From Pseudomonas nitroreducens (GTDB lineage: Bacteria; Pseudomonadota; Gammaproteobacteria; Pseudomonadales; Pseudomonadaceae), in contig NZ_JALJXP010000001.1 in the NCBI RefSeq assembly GCF_024170165.1, positions 186,001 through 250,000 of the forward strand: a stretch of 64,000 nt of DNA. Direction: 5' to 3'. The translations under genes and the position numbers were made by a program. The notes beneath the pieces were generated by a model. The model was not told the DNA's origin. It worked only from the letters and a program-made list of their open reading frames with translations, and searched no databases. Shown piece after piece: positions 51,529 to 64,000 of the stretch. Within the stretch, counting starts at the first letter, position 1. Every line of letters starts with the position of its first letter.

Positions 51529-52896
51529 TTACTTGCCGATGCAGAAGCTGGAGAAGATGCGTCCCAGCAGGTCGTCCGGCGTAAAGGCCCCGGTAATCTC
51601 GCCCAGGGCTTGCTGGGCCTGACGCAGGTCTTCGGCCAGCAGCTCGCCTGCGCCGCTCAGGGTGAGCTGTGCGCGGCCGTGCTCGAGGCTGTCACCAGCC
51701 AAGCGCAAGGCTTCCAGGTGGCGCCGGCGCGCGCTGAAGCTGCTCTCGGCGGTCTGTTCGAAGCCCATGCAGGCCTTGAGGTGCTCGCGCAGCAGCTCCA
51801 GGCCATTGCCCGAGCGCGCGGAGAGGGTGATGGTGACGTGGCCGTCGGCGCTCTCTTCGAGTCCGATGCTCTCTGTGGATAAATCCGCCTTGTTGCGGAT
51901 CAGGGTCACGTGCGCCGGGTCTGGGCGGCTGTCGAGGAACTCGGGCCACAGCGCGAACGGATCGCTGGCTTCCGGTGCCGTGGAGTCCACTACCAGCAGT
52001 ACCCGATCCGCTTCGTTGATCGCCTTCAGCGCGCGTTCCACGCCGATCTTTTCCACATGGTCATCGGTGCTGCGCAGGCCCGCGGTGTCGATGATGTGCA
52101 GCGGCATGCCGTCGATGTGGATATGTTCGCGCAGTACGTCGCGGGTGGTGCCGGCGATATCGGTGACGATGGCGGCTTCACGGCCCGCCAGCGCGTTCAG
52201 CAGGCTGGACTTGCCGGCGTTCGGGCGCCCGGCAATTACCACGGTCATGCCGTCGCGCAGCAGTGCGCCCTGGCCCGCTTCGCGCAGCACCGCAGCCAGC
52301 TCGGCACGAACCGCATCCAGTTGCGACAGAACATGGCCGTCGGCGAGGAAGTCGATTTCCTCCTCCGGGAAGTCGATGGCGGCCTCGACATACATACGCA
52401 GGCCGATCAGCTGATCGGTCAGGCTGTGCACACGTTTGGAGAATTCGCCCTGCAGCGAACGCACGGCATTACGCGCAGCCTGGGCCGAGCTGGCCTCGAT
52501 GAGGTCGGCAATGGCTTCGGCCTGGGCCAGGTCGAGTTTGTCGTTGAGGAAGGCTCGTTCGCTGAACTCGCCCGGGCGGGCCTGGCGGGCGCCAAGCTCC
52601 AGGCAACGCTGCAGCAACATGTCCATCACGACGGGGCCACCGTGGCCCTGCAGCTCGAGCACGTCCTCACCGGTGAAGGAGTTGGGGCCGGGGAAGTACA
52701 GCAGCAGGCCTTCGTCGATGACGTCGCCGTCATCGGCATGGAAGGGGCCGTAGTGAGCGAAGCGCGGCTGTGGCTCACGGCCGCTCAGGGTGATGGCCAT
52801 GGCGCGGGCACGGGGACCGGAGACGCGGACGATGCCGACCCCGCCACGGCCCTGGGCGGTGGCGACGGCGGCGATGGTTTCACGGGCTGCATTCAT
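51529..52896 (-). CDS. mnmE: tRNA modification GTPase MnmE
   Basis: 455 residues. N-terminal folate-binding domain ([20 protein letters not shown]), helical domain, and inserted G domain: G1 [15 protein letters not shown]2 DIAGTTRD, G3 DTAGLRS, G4 NKAD; the C-terminal CIGK motif is intact. Partner of MnmG. Starts at ATG 52896. One DnaA 9-mer at 51874-51882. Confidence 0.97.
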   Translation of the reverse strand: MNAARETIAAVATAQGRGGVGIVRVSGPRARAMAITLSGREPQPRFAHYGPFHADDGDVIDEGLLLYFPGPNSFTGEDVLELQGHGGPVVMDMLLQRCLELGARQARPGEFSERAFLNDKLDLAQAEAIADLIEASSAQAARNAVRSLQGEFSKRVHSLTDQLIGLRMYVEAAIDFPEEEIDFLADGHVLSQLDAVRAELAAVLREAGQGALLRDGMTVVIAGRPNAGKSSLLNALAGREAAIVTDIAGTTRDVLREHIHIDGMPLHIIDTAGLRSTDDHVEKIGVERALKAINEADRVLLVVDSTAPEASDPFALWPEFLDSRPDPAHVTLIRNKADLSTESIGLEESADGHVTITLSARSGNGLELLREHLKACMGFEQTAESSFSARRRHLEALRLAGDSLEHGRAQLTLSGAGELLAEDLRQAQQALGEITGAFTPDDLLGRIFSSFCIGK

Positions 52897-52954
52897 GTCG
52901 GCGGTCTCGCGGTTGTGTTCGTGGCTCGAGCAAAAGCTGAGTTATCCACATAGC

Positions 52955-52979
52955 AAAACGCCCCACGAGGGGGCGTCTT
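52955..52979 (-). terminator. Rho-independent terminator after yidC
   Basis: On the minus strand GACGCCCCC..GGGGCGTTTTGC: arms ACGCCCC/GGGGCGT with a CTCGTG-type loop and a T4 run, 24 bases past the yidC stop. The DnaA 9-mer TTATCCACA (52942-52950) abuts it. Confidence 0.85.
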
Positions 52980-53002
52980 GTCGATCGGAGGTGCGCTCGC
53001 TA

Positions 53003-54751
53003 TCAGGCAGAAGCCTTCTTCGACGCCGCTTCGATCCGGCGGGTAATGTACCACTGCTGTGCGATGGACAGGCAGTTGTTCACAACCCAGTACAGCACCA
53101 GGCCGGCCGGGAACCACAGGAAGAAGAAGGTGAAGATGATCGGCATCAGCTTCATCACCTTGGCCTGCATGGGGTCCGGCGGCGTCGGGTTGAGCATCTG
53201 CTGAACCAGCATGGTGGCGCCCATGATAATCGGCAGGATGAAGAACGGATCCTTCACGGAGAGGTCGACGATCCAGCCCAGCCAAGGGGCCTGGCGCATT
53301 TCGACGCTTTCCAGGAGTACCCAGTACAGGGAGAGGAAGACCGGCATCTGCACCAGGATCGGCAGGCAGCCGCCCAGCGGGTTGATCTTCTCTTTCTTGT
53401 ACAGCTCCATCATCGCCTGGGACATCTTCTGGCGATCATCGCCATGCTGTTCCTTCAGGGCAGCCAGTTTCGGCGACACGGCGCGCATGCGGGCCATGGA
53501 GCGGTAGCTGGCGGCGGACAGCGGGAAGAAGGCCAGTTTGATGACGATGGTCAGGAAGATGATCGACCAGCCCCAGTTACCCACCAGGTTGTGGATATGT
53601 TGCAGCAGCCAGAAGATCGGCTGGGCAATGAACCACAGCGGGCCGTAGTCCACGGTCAGTTCCAGACCCGGAGAGAGTTCCTTCAGGTACGCCTGCAGTT
53701 TCGGGCCGGCGTACAGGGTCATGCTGGTTTCGCCCTTGGCACCCGGCGCAACGGTCAGGTTGGGACCGGTGTAGCCGACGATGTAGTTACCCTGGGCGTC
53801 CTTGCGGGTCATCACGCTGTGGGTATCGCCCTTGGCGGGAACCCAGGCGGTGACGAAGTAGTGCTGCAGCCAGGCTACCCAGCCACCCTGGACGGTTTCC
53901 TTGAACTGCTCCTTGTCCATGTCCTTCATGGACACTTTCACGTAGGGCTTTTCAGGGGTCCAGACCGCGGCGCCGAGGTAGGTCGATACGCCGGTAGCGG
54001 TGGTGGAGGACGGGTCAACGCTGGCGTCACGCTTGAGCTGGGCGAACAGCGAGGCGTTCCAGGCTTTGTCGCTCTGGTTGTCGATCAGGTAGGTCACGCC
54101 GACCTGATAGGCATTGGGGTTGATGCACTCGAGCTTCTTCTGCGCCTTTTCCTTCTCGGTGCAGTCGTTTTTCAGGCCGCGGTGGAAGGTGAAGCGCTTG
54201 ATGTAGCTCACGCCATCCTGTGCATAAGTCAGGTCGACCACCATCTGGTCCTGGCCGTCGGCCAGTTCGTAGACCGGTTTGGCCGAGGCGTAGAGCGGGC
54301 GACCGCTGGCAGCGGCATCCGGGCCGTTGGCGCCGGTCAGGCCGCTCTGCGCCAGGTAGGTGCGCTGGTTGTCACGCTCGAACAGCGGGAACGGTACGTC
54401 CGGGCGGTCCTGGCGCAGCGGGTACTGGGTCAGGCCGAGCTTGATCACGTCGCCGCCGCGCGGGTCGATGGTCACGTCCAGGACATCGGTCTTCACGCGA
54501 ATCAGCTGTTCGCTGGCTGCCGCTGGCTTCTGCTCATTGGGCAGGCTGGCCTGGGCGTTCTGCGTGGTGGGTACGTCGGCATTGGCTGCATTGCCGGCAG
54601 GCACGGAAGTGTCCGGCAAGCCTTCAGTCTGATTGAAGGTCGCGGTCTGCGCCGGCAGTTCGGGCTGGCCGTAGTCCTTGTTCCACTGGAGAACCAGCGC
54701 GTAGGACACGATTGCCAGGGCGACGAATAGGATTGAACGTTTGATGTCCAT
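53003..54751 (-). CDS. yidC: Membrane protein insertase YidC
   Basis: 582 residues. N-terminal membrane helix (ILFVALAIVSYALVLQWNKD), large periplasmic beta-supersandwich (~60-350), and the conserved five-helix insertase core: GWSIIFLTIVIKLAFFPLSA, the cytoplasmic hairpin with ALKEQHGDDRQKMSQAMMEL, GGCLPILVQMPVFLSLYWVL, and the last helices TFFFLWFPAGLVLYWVVNN. Inserts Fo c, Sec-dependent and small membrane proteins. ATG 54751, 2 bp after yidD. Confidence 0.97.
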   Translation of the reverse strand: MDIKRSILFVALAIVSYALVLQWNKDYGQPELPAQTATFNQTEGLPDTSVPAGNAANADVPTTQNAQASLPNEQKPAAASEQLIRVKTDVLDVTIDPRGGDVIKLGLTQYPLRQDRPDVPFPLFERDNQRTYLAQSGLTGANGPDAAASGRPLYASAKPVYELADGQDQMVVDLTYAQDGVSYIKRFTFHRGLKNDCTEKEKAQKKLECINPNAYQVGVTYLIDNQSDKAWNASLFAQLKRDASVDPSSTTATGVSTYLGAAVWTPEKPYVKVSMKDMDKEQFKETVQGGWVAWLQHYFVTAWVPAKGDTHSVMTRKDAQGNYIVGYTGPNLTVAPGAKGETSMTLYAGPKLQAYLKELSPGLELTVDYGPLWFIAQPIFWLLQHIHNLVGNWGWSIIFLTIVIKLAFFPLSAASYRSMARMRAVSPKLAALKEQHGDDRQKMSQAMMELYKKEKINPLGGCLPILVQMPVFLSLYWVLLESVEMRQAPWLGWIVDLSVKDPFFILPIIMGATMLVQQMLNPTPPDPMQAKVMKLMPIIFTFFFLWFPAGLVLYWVVNNCLSIAQQWYITRRIEAASKKASA

Positions 54752-54753
54752 GG

Positions 54754-55002
54754 TTACTCGGCCGTCGAGGAAGGGGCGGGCTTGGAAGGATCTGGCGGAA
54801 CCGGATCGTAGCCACCGGGATGCCAGGGGTGGCAGCGGCCGAGGCGACGAGCGGCCAGCCAGCCACCACGCAGGAAGCCATGGGTTTCAATGGCTTCCTG
54901 CGCGTAGCAGGAACAGCTGGGGTAGAAACGACAGTGCCTGCCCATCATGGGACTGATGGCGTAGCGGTAAAACTGGATCAGTAACAGCGCCAGTCTACGC
55001 AT
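54754..55002 (-). CDS. yidD: Membrane protein insertion efficiency factor YidD
   Basis: 82 residues: [40 protein letters not shown], and [12 protein letters not shown]. The amphipathic first helix and three conserved Cys are typical. Assists YidC/Sec insertion. Overlaps the 3' end of rnpA by 8 bp. Confidence 0.95.
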   Translation of the reverse strand: MRRLALLLIQFYRYAISPMMGRHCRFYPSCSCYAQEAIETHGFLRGGWLAARRLGRCHPWHPGGYDPVPPDPSKPAPSSTAE

Positions 55003-55402
55003 GGGAACTGTCGGTCACTCCCGGAGAATCTGTCGAAGGTTCCGGGCTGGGCCGGTTGCGCAACAGGCGCTTCCAGAGCTTGCCGAACTGCTGGTGCAGT
55101 TCTTCATTCTCCAGATCGCCGAGGCCCTTGCGTGCGATCACCACGATATCCAGGCCGGCCAGCTTCTGCTGGTGATGGCGGAAGGATTCACGGAGAAGGC
55201 GTTTGAGGCGATTGCGCTCGACAGCGAGCTTGACGTTCTTCTTGCCGATCACCAGGCCCAGGCGGGGGTGATCGAGACCGTTTTCGCGCGCCAGCAGCAG
55301 GATGTGCTTGCCGGGAACCTTGGAGGTGGGGGAGTCGAAGACTGCGGTGAATTGCCGGGCTGTCAGAAGACGTTTATCCCGGCTGAAATCTCGACTCACC
55401 AC
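54995..55402 (-). CDS. rnpA: Ribonuclease P protein component
   Basis: 135 residues from GTG 55402 ([20 protein letters not shown]). The RNR motif that contacts RNase P RNA is [20 protein letters not shown]. Processes tRNA 5' ends together with the RNA subunit (not in this window). 14 bp after rpmH, before yidD. Confidence 0.96.
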   Translation of the reverse strand: MVSRDFSRDKRLLTARQFTAVFDSPTSKVPGKHILLLARENGLDHPRLGLVIGKKNVKLAVERNRLKRLLRESFRHHQQKLAGLDIVVIARKGLGDLENEELHQQFGKLWKRLLRNRPSPEPSTDSPGVTDSSHA

Positions 55403-55416
55403 CTGTGTCAGACAAA

Positions 55417-55551
55417 TCAGACGGTCAGACGCTTACGGCCCTTGGCGCGACGACGCGACAGAACCTGACGACCGTTCTTGGTGGCCATACGAGCGCGGAA
55501 GCCGTGCACGCGAGCGCGCTTGAGGGTGCTGGGTTGGAAAGTACGTTTCAT
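55417..55551 (-). CDS. rpmH: 50S ribosomal protein L34
   Basis: 44 residues: [20 protein letters not shown] then [20 protein letters not shown] and LTV. Start ATG 55551, stop 55417-55419; too short for common ORF length cut-offs. First gene of the rpmH-rnpA-yidD-yidC unit, divergent from dnaA across oriC. Confidence 0.97.
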
Positions 55552-55611
55552 GATTCGGTACCTGGGTTTGACGACATGAGGTCGCAGTGACCCCGTTTAA
55601 AGAGACCGGCG

Positions 55612-55640
55612 ATTCTAGTGAAATCGGGCGGTCAGGTCAA
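55612..55640 (-). promoter_or_regulatory. Sigma-70 promoter of rpmH operon
   Basis: On the minus strand TTGACC (55640-55635), exactly 17 bp, TAGAAT (55617-55612), 61 bp before the rpmH ATG; each hexamer is 5/6 to consensus. Confidence 0.75.
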
Positions 55641-56009
55641 TTTCCAACCAGACCCGGATACAAAATCTATAGAAAAGAAGGAAATCTCTTTTCTAAAGAT
55701 TGAAGCGATGATTATGTTTATGTCGGCCTTTGCCTGTGCATAACTCGCCAACAGCCTCTGAACAAGCGCCTCGGGGCAAATGATAACCCTGTCGGGAAGT
55801 CGTGGGCCACTTGTGTGGGGCCGGTTGGAAAGCTGGGTATGGAATGCAGATTTTTCCACAGGGATTTTTTCCACAGAACGATCACCAGAGTCTTCCCTTG
55901 CCCCATCAAGCTGTTATCCACAAGGTTCAAGGCGCCATTACCCGACCGCCGGTAAAATCATTAACACCTTGATTTTGCTTGCATCCCGGCGCGCTTAACT
56001 GTGGATAAG
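55641..56009. other. oriC: Chromosomal replication origin oriC
   Basis: Between rpmH and dnaA, the usual Pseudomonas location. An AT-rich, probably unwinding, element 55666-55723 (TCTATAGAAAA ... TGTTTATGT, with AATCTCTTTTCTA 13-mer-like sequence) is followed by DnaA boxes: TGTGCATAA 55735-55743, TTTTCCACA 55852-55860, TTTTCCACA 55867-55875, TTATCCACA 55914-55922 (perfect) and TGTGGATAA 56000-56008 (perfect). Confidence 0.9.
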
Positions 56010-56030
56010 TTGGTCCGGCGGGGATACAAT
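56002..56030 (+). promoter_or_regulatory. dnaA promoter overlapping a DnaA box
   Basis: TACAAT -10 at 56025-56030 with a 17-bp spacer to a weak -35 (TGGATA, 56002-56007) that lies within the DnaA box 56000-56008. Binding of DnaA there would block the promoter, a classical autoregulatory layout (inference). Confidence 0.55.
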
Positions 56031-56071
56031 AGCGGCCTGTTTCGCTTTGCGACTTCTTTTGGGGGATATCC

Positions 56072-57607
56072 GTGTCCGTGGAACTTTGGCAGCAGTGCGT
56101 AGAGCTTCTGCGCGACGAGCTGCCGTCCCAGCAATTCAACACCTGGATCCGACCCTTGCAGGTCGAGGCCGAGGGTGAGGAGCTGCGCGTCTACGCACCC
56201 AACCGCTTCGTGCTCGACTGGGTCAACGAGAAGTACATGGGGCGCCTGCTCGAGTTGCTGAGTGAGCGTGGCAATGGCCAGATCCCGGCGATTTCGCTGT
56301 TGATCGGCAGCCGCCGCAGCCGTACTCCGCGCCCAGCCCTGGTTCCGACGCCGCAAGTGAGCGTGCAGCAGGCAGCCGCGCCGGTTGCCGCTGTACCTGC
56401 CCCCGTGGCTGCGCCGGCGCCAGTTGCCATGGCCATGCCGGAGCCGCAGCCTGTTCAGGTCGCGCCGGTGCAGACCATCGTCGATCTCGACGAGTCCAGC
56501 CCGGGTATCGATCCGATGGCGGCTGCCATGCCAGCCGCGGCTGTGCGTACCGAACGCAACGTGCAGGTAGAAGGTGCGCTCAAGCACACCAGCTACCTCA
56601 ATCGCACCTTCACCTTCGAGAACTTCGTCGAGGGTAAGTCCAACCAGCTGGCCCGCGCGGCTGCCTGGCAGGTGGCGGACAACCTCAAGCACGGCTACAA
56701 CCCGCTCTTCCTTTATGGTGGCGTCGGCCTGGGCAAGACCCACCTGATGCACGCTGTGGGTAACCATCTGCTGAAGAAGAATCCCAATGCCAAGGTCGTG
56801 TACCTGCATTCGGAACGTTTCGTTGCGGACATGGTGAAAGCGCTGCAGCTGAATGCCATCAACGAGTTCAAGCGCTTCTACCGCTCGGTGGACGCGCTGC
56901 TGATCGACGATATCCAGTTCTTTGCCCGCAAGGAGCGTTCCCAGGAAGAATTCTTCCACACCTTCAACGCCCTCCTCGAAGGCGGCCAGCAGGTCATCCT
57001 GACCAGCGACCGCTACCCGAAGGAAATCGAAGGCCTGGAAGAGCGCCTGAAGTCGCGCTTCGGCTGGGGTCTTACGGTGGCGGTGGAGCCGCCGGAGCTG
57101 GAAACCCGCGTGGCGATCCTGATGAAGAAGGCCGAGCAGGCCAAGGTCGAGCTGCCGCACGACGCCGCGTTCTTCATCGCCCAGCGCATCCGCTCCAACG
57201 TGCGCGAACTGGAAGGTGCGCTCAAGCGCGTGATCGCCCACTCCCACTTCATGGGCCGGCCAATCACCATCGAGCTGATCCGTGAGTCGCTGAAGGACCT
57301 GCTGGCCCTGCAGGACAAGCTGGTGAGCATCGATAACATCCAGCGCACCGTCGCCGAGTACTACAAGATCAAGATCGCCGACCTGCTGTCCAAGCGCCGT
57401 TCGCGCTCGGTGGCACGTCCGCGCCAGGTAGCCATGGCACTTTCCAAGGAACTGACCAACCACAGCCTGCCGGAAATCGGCGTGGCCTTCGGCGGTCGGG
57501 ATCACACCACGGTGCTGCACGCCTGTCGTAAGATCGCTCAACTCAAGGAATCCGACGCGGATATTCGCGAGGACTACAAGAACCTGCTGCGTACTCTGAC
57601 CACCTGA
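56072..57607 (+). CDS. dnaA: Chromosomal replication initiator DnaA
   Basis: 511 residues from GTG 56072 (GGGGGA upstream). Domain [21 protein letters not shown], a Pro/Ala-rich domain II linker (~95-165), AAA+ domain III with Walker [17 protein letters not shown] (from 216) and Walker [13 protein letters not shown], and domain IV with the box-reading motif [15 protein letters not shown]. Starts the dnaA-dnaN-recF-gyrB cluster, 29 bp before dnaN. Confidence 0.98.
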   Translation: MSVELWQQCVELLRDELPSQQFNTWIRPLQVEAEGEELRVYAPNRFVLDWVNEKYMGRLLELLSERGNGQIPAISLLIGSRRSRTPRPALVPTPQVSVQQAAAPVAAVPAPVAAPAPVAMAMPEPQPVQVAPVQTIVDLDESSPGIDPMAAAMPAAAVRTERNVQVEGALKHTSYLNRTFTFENFVEGKSNQLARAAAWQVADNLKHGYNPLFLYGGVGLGKTHLMHAVGNHLLKKNPNAKVVYLHSERFVADMVKALQLNAINEFKRFYRSVDALLIDDIQFFARKERSQEEFFHTFNALLEGGQQVILTSDRYPKEIEGLEERLKSRFGWGLTVAVEPPELETRVAILMKKAEQAKVELPHDAAFFIAQRIRSNVRELEGALKRVIAHSHFMGRPITIELIRESLKDLLALQDKLVSIDNIQRTVAEYYKIKIADLLSKRRSRSVARPRQVAMALSKELTNHSLPEIGVAFGGRDHTTVLHACRKIAQLKESDADIREDYKNLLRTLTT

Positions 57608-57636
57608 CGCAGCCTCACGAGGCAAGGGACTAGACC

Positions 57637-58743
57637 ATGCATTTCACTATTCAACGCGAAGCTCTGTTGAAACCCCTGCAACTGGTCGCTGGCGTTGTCG
57701 AGCGCCGCCAGACGCTGCCGGTTCTTTCCAACGTCCTGCTGGTCGTCGAAGGCCAGCAACTGTCGCTGACCGGTACCGACCTGGAAGTCGAACTGGTGGG
57801 TCGCGTCACCCTGGAAGATGCCGCCGAGCCGGGCGAAATCACCGTGCCGGCGCGCAAGCTGATGGACATCTGCAAGAGCCTGCCCAGCGACGCCGTGATC
57901 GACATCCGCGTGGACGAGCAGAAGCTCCTGGTGAAGGCCGGCCGCAGCCGCTTCACCCTCTCCACCCTACCGGCCAACGATTTCCCCACTGTGGAAGAAG
58001 GCCCGGGTTCGCTGACCTTCAGCCTGGTGCAGAGCAAGCTGCGCCGCCTGATCGACCGCACCAGCTTCGCCATGGCGCAGCAGGACGTCCGCTACTACCT
58101 CAATGGCATGCTGCTGGAAGTGGGCGGCGGCACGCTGCGCGCCGTAGCCACCGACGGCCACCGCCTGGCCATGTGCTCGCTGAGCAATGGCGTGCCGGAA
58201 GCGCAGGATCGCCACCAGGTGATCGTGCCGCGCAAAGGCATCCTCGAACTGGCTCGCCTGCTCACCGAGCAGGACGGCGAAGTATCCATCGTCCTTGGTC
58301 AGCACCACATCCGTGCGACCACCGGCGAGTTCACCTTCACCTCGAAGCTGGTCGACGGCAAGTTCCCCGACTACGAGCGCGTGCTGCCCAAGGGCGGCGA
58401 CAAACTGGTCATCGGTGATCGCCAGGTGCTGCGTGAAGCTTTCAGCCGTACCGCGATCCTGTCGAACGAGAAGTACCGCGGCATTCGCCTGCAGCTCTCC
58501 AACGGCCTTCTGAAAATCCAGGCGAACAACCCGGAGCAGGAAGAGGCGGAAGAAGAAGTGCAGGTCGACTACAACGGTGGCAGCCTGGAAATCGGTTTCA
58601 ACGTCAGCTACCTGCTGGACGTCCTGGGCGTCATGGGTACCGAGCAGGTGCGCATGATCCTCTCCGACTCCAACAGCAGTGCGCTGGTGCAGGAAGCAGA
58701 CAACGACGATTCTGCCTACGTCGTCATGCCGATGCGCCTCTGA
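57637..58743 (+). CDS. dnaN: DNA polymerase III beta sliding clamp
   Basis: 368 residues, three clamp domains. HFTIQREALLKPLQLVAGVV start, hydrophobic cleft residues around DGHRLAMCSLSN, and C-terminal end NDDSAYVVMPMRL. The usual length is 366-367. ATG 57637. Followed after 9 bp by recF. Confidence 0.98.
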   Translation: MHFTIQREALLKPLQLVAGVVERRQTLPVLSNVLLVVEGQQLSLTGTDLEVELVGRVTLEDAAEPGEITVPARKLMDICKSLPSDAVIDIRVDEQKLLVKAGRSRFTLSTLPANDFPTVEEGPGSLTFSLVQSKLRRLIDRTSFAMAQQDVRYYLNGMLLEVGGGTLRAVATDGHRLAMCSLSNGVPEAQDRHQVIVPRKGILELARLLTEQDGEVSIVLGQHHIRATTGEFTFTSKLVDGKFPDYERVLPKGGDKLVIGDRQVLREAFSRTAILSNEKYRGIRLQLSNGLLKIQANNPEQEEAEEEVQVDYNGGSLEIGFNVSYLLDVLGVMGTEQVRMILSDSNSSALVQEADNDDSAYVVMPMRL

Positions 58744-58752
58744 CGCGTATCG

Positions 58753-62276
<3,524 letters not shown>

Positions 62277-62350
62277 TCCTGTGTAGGTGGGCAAAGTTAT
62301 TTGCTCTATTGGCCAATGTTAAGAGTTCCGGCCAAAGTAAATGAGTAGAG

Positions 62351-62392
62351 AAAAAACCCCAGTAGATCTCGTATCTACTGGGGTTTTCTTTT
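62351..62392. terminator. Strong (bidirectional) terminator after gyrB
   Basis: AAAAAACCCCAGTAGAT and ATCTACTGGGGTTTTCTTTT form a 13-bp stem with A- and T-runs on either side and a CTCGT loop. Located 75 bases past the gyrB stop. Confidence 0.93.
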
Positions 62393-62476
62393 GGCTGCTC
62401 ACAAAGACGGCTATTGATAGACTGGAATAATTTAGCGCCTGAGATCTGCGCTAGCTGTAATTAAAAGGAATTCGCA

Positions 62477-64000
62477 ATGTCCGCCCTCTCCGCTCTCCTC
62501 GATACCTTTCGTTCCGCCTCCGTCACCGAGCGCGAAAAAGGAACCTACTTCGAGGAGCTGATTTGCGCTTATCTGCGCAACGAAGCAACCTACCGTGATT
62601 TGTACGACAAGGTGTGGACATACGCCGGATGGGCCAAAGAGCACGGCCTCAGCGGTAAGGACGCGGGTATCGACCTGGTGGCCCGTACCCAGGGTACCGG
62701 CGAGTACCACGCCATACAGTGCAAGCTGTACGCTGAAGACTACAAGGTTCAGAAGAAGGACATCGACAGCTTTTTCACAGCCTCGGGAAAGGCGCCGTTT
62801 TCGCACCGTATCATAGTGACAACGACCAACAACTGGAGCGAGCACGCAGAGGACGCTTTGCAGGGCCAGCAGCCTCCAGTTAGCAAGATCGACCTGCAAG
62901 CTCTGGAAGACAGCCAGATCGACTGGGTTAAATACCAGCCCAATCAGGCCGTGGTGCTCAAGGCGCGTAAGCAGCTTCGCGATCACCAGCATACAGCACT
63001 GAACGCTGTGGCTGCGGGCCTCAAGGAAGCCGAGCGTGGCAAGCTGATCATGGCTTGCGGTACAGGCAAGACATTCACCAGCCTGAAGATCGCTGAGCAG
63101 CGGGCTGGCAAAGGCAAGCGCGTATTGTTCCTTGTGCCTAGTCTCTCGCTGCTGTCGCAGACCCTCACCGAGTGGACTCAGGAAAGCGCAACCCCACTCC
63201 ACAGCTTTGCCGTCTGCTCTGACAGCGACGTAGGCAAGAAGCGCAAAGCAGAGGATGACGCGGTTCAGGTGTTCAGCCACGAGCTGCGCTATCCCGCCAC
63301 CACCAAGGCGGATCGCCTCGCAGCGGAAATGCTTAAGCGCCACGATTCCGACCACATGAGTGTAGTGTTCTCCACCTATCACTCCATCGACGTGATCAAC
63401 CGTGCCCAGGCAGATCATGGCTTACCCGCTTTCGATCTAGTGATCTGCGACGAAGCGCACCGCACTACCGGCGCCACCTTTGGCGACGATGACGAAAGCA
63501 ACTTCGTACGCGTTCATGAAGCCGACTACATCCGCGCGGCCAAGCGTCTGTACATGACCGCAACACCACGCATCTACGGTGACAGCGCAAAAATCAAAGC
63601 TGAGTCCGGCGAAGTCACCCTGTGCTCGATGGATGACGAGGCGCTATACGGCAAAGAGCTGTTCGTCATCAACTTCTCCGAGGCCGTTCAGCGCGGCTTG
63701 CTCACCGATTACAAGGTGCTGGTACTCACCGTCGAGGAGAGCACCATCAGCCGTCGCCTTCAGGACATGCTGAAGGACGAGAACAACCAGCTAAAAGTGG
63801 ATGACGCGGCCAAGATTGTCGGCTGCTGGAAGGCATTGGCCAAGCAGGGTCTGCATGAGCAGCTGATAGGTGATGACGAACCGATGAAGCGTGCCGTGGC
63901 GTTCTGCCAGGTCATTTCGCCCAACTATAAGGGCACCAAGCACAAGGTCAGCTCGGTCAACATCGCCAGCATGTTCCAATCGGTGGTGGAGGCTTACCAG
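62477..64000 (+). CDS. Nuclease-helicase, N-terminal part; type ISP restriction enzyme-like (partial)
   Basis: 508 residues are visible and the frame is still open at the right edge. ATG 62477 follows AAGGAA. N-terminal Mrr-like PD-(D/E)xK nuclease: GKDAGIDLVARTQGTGEYHA with Asp66, then AIQCKLY with Gln81-x-Lys83. Then an SF2 helicase domain: QxRDHQ-like LRDHQHTALNAVA, Walker A MACGTGKTFTS (Lys198), FLVPSLSLLSQTL, DEAH box VICDEAHRTTGATF (Asp325) and MTATPRIYG. This order is that of single-polypeptide type ISP enzymes (LlaGI-like), which continue with an adenine methyltransferase and a target-recognition domain; those parts would lie beyond the window. Base composition looks less G+C-rich than the flanking dnaA-gyrB genes. 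Alternative: a methyltransferase-less helicase-nuclease defence protein. Confidence 0.82.
   Translation, partial: MSALSALLDTFRSASVTEREKGTYFEELICAYLRNEATYRDLYDKVWTYAGWAKEHGLSGKDAGIDLVARTQGTGEYHAIQCKLYAEDYKVQKKDIDSFFTASGKAPFSHRIIVTTTNNWSEHAEDALQGQQPPVSKIDLQALEDSQIDWVKYQPNQAVVLKARKQLRDHQHTALNAVAAGLKEAERGKLIMACGTGKTFTSLKIAEQRAGKGKRVLFLVPSLSLLSQTLTEWTQESATPLHSFAVCSDSDVGKKRKAEDDAVQVFSHELRYPATTKADRLAAEMLKRHDSDHMSVVFSTYHSIDVINRAQADHGLPAFDLVICDEAHRTTGATFGDDDESNFVRVHEADYIRAAKRLYMTATPRIYGDSAKIKAESGEVTLCSMDDEALYGKELFVINFSEAVQRGLLTDYKVLVLTVEESTISRRLQDMLKDENNQLKVDDAAKIVGCWKALAKQGLHEQLIGDDEPMKRAVAFCQVISPNYKGTKHKVSSVNIASMFQSVVEAYQ

Overview
This window is a piece of a Pseudomonas chromosome that contains the replication origin region. 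The evidence is the gene order rpmH-rnpA-yidD-yidC-mnmE-mnmG-rsmG-parA-parB-atpIBEFHAGDC-glmU on one side of a dnaA-dnaN-recF-gyrB block, together with the algB-kinB-ampDh2 cluster, a carnitine-catabolism locus (cdhC, caiX, cdhR) and Pseudomonas-type REP palindromes. Protein lengths and motifs suggest a G+C-rich species related to P. aeruginosa; a P. citronellolis/P. nitroreducens-like member is my inference only. No rRNA, tRNA, IS element or CRISPR array was seen.

Layout. 1-8.3 kb: quaternary-amine and alkyl-substrate metabolism (cdhC partial, caiX, the regulator cdhR, an NTF2-like protein bracketed by palindromic repeats, a GMC-family choline-dehydrogenase-like oxidoreductase, and an SsuABC/TauABC-type ABC transporter). 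8.3-13 kb: a large secreted repeat protein, an AEC-family transporter, and two small exported proteins. 13.3-28.8 kb: transporters and housekeeping accessories (CitMHS citrate transporter, TerC, LEA14-like lipoprotein, PQQ-type sugar dehydrogenase lipoprotein, Na/Pi cotransporter, AraC regulator, extended SDR, M16 peptidase, GNAT, CitA-like MFS symporter, a serine-protease lipoprotein under an AT-rich leader, SpmAB-like protein, GltP). 29.5-33.1 kb: envelope-stress type proteins (DUF3313 lipoprotein, Ivy lysozyme inhibitor, DUF1328, a small membrane protein, DUF2383, triple-BON protein), two transcription units of which carry good sigma-54 promoter matches. 33.4-37.9 kb: algB-kinB two-component system, ampDh2 and marC. 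38-46.6 kb: glmU and the complete F1Fo ATP synthase operon. 46.7-55.6 kb: chromosome partition and the tRNA-modification/membrane-insertion/RNase P operons. 55.6-62.3 kb: oriC and dnaA-dnaN-recF-gyrB with two perfect parS sites inside recF. 62.5 kb to the end: an incomplete large nuclease-helicase gene resembling single-chain type ISP restriction enzymes, probably the edge of an accessory defence locus.

The most interesting sequence-level signals concern replication. The 544-bp mnmE-mnmG spacer contains a cluster of DnaA-box-like 9-mers next to an AT-rich 58-bp element. The two ends of that element (TCTATAGAAAA and TGTTTATGT), at identical spacing, also occur in the rpmH-dnaA oriC 4.6 kb away, so the window seems to hold two origin-like loci. 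In addition, a hand scan found about 28 perfect TTATCCACA 9-mers spread over the window (well under one expected by chance), often abutting or embedded in transcription terminators.
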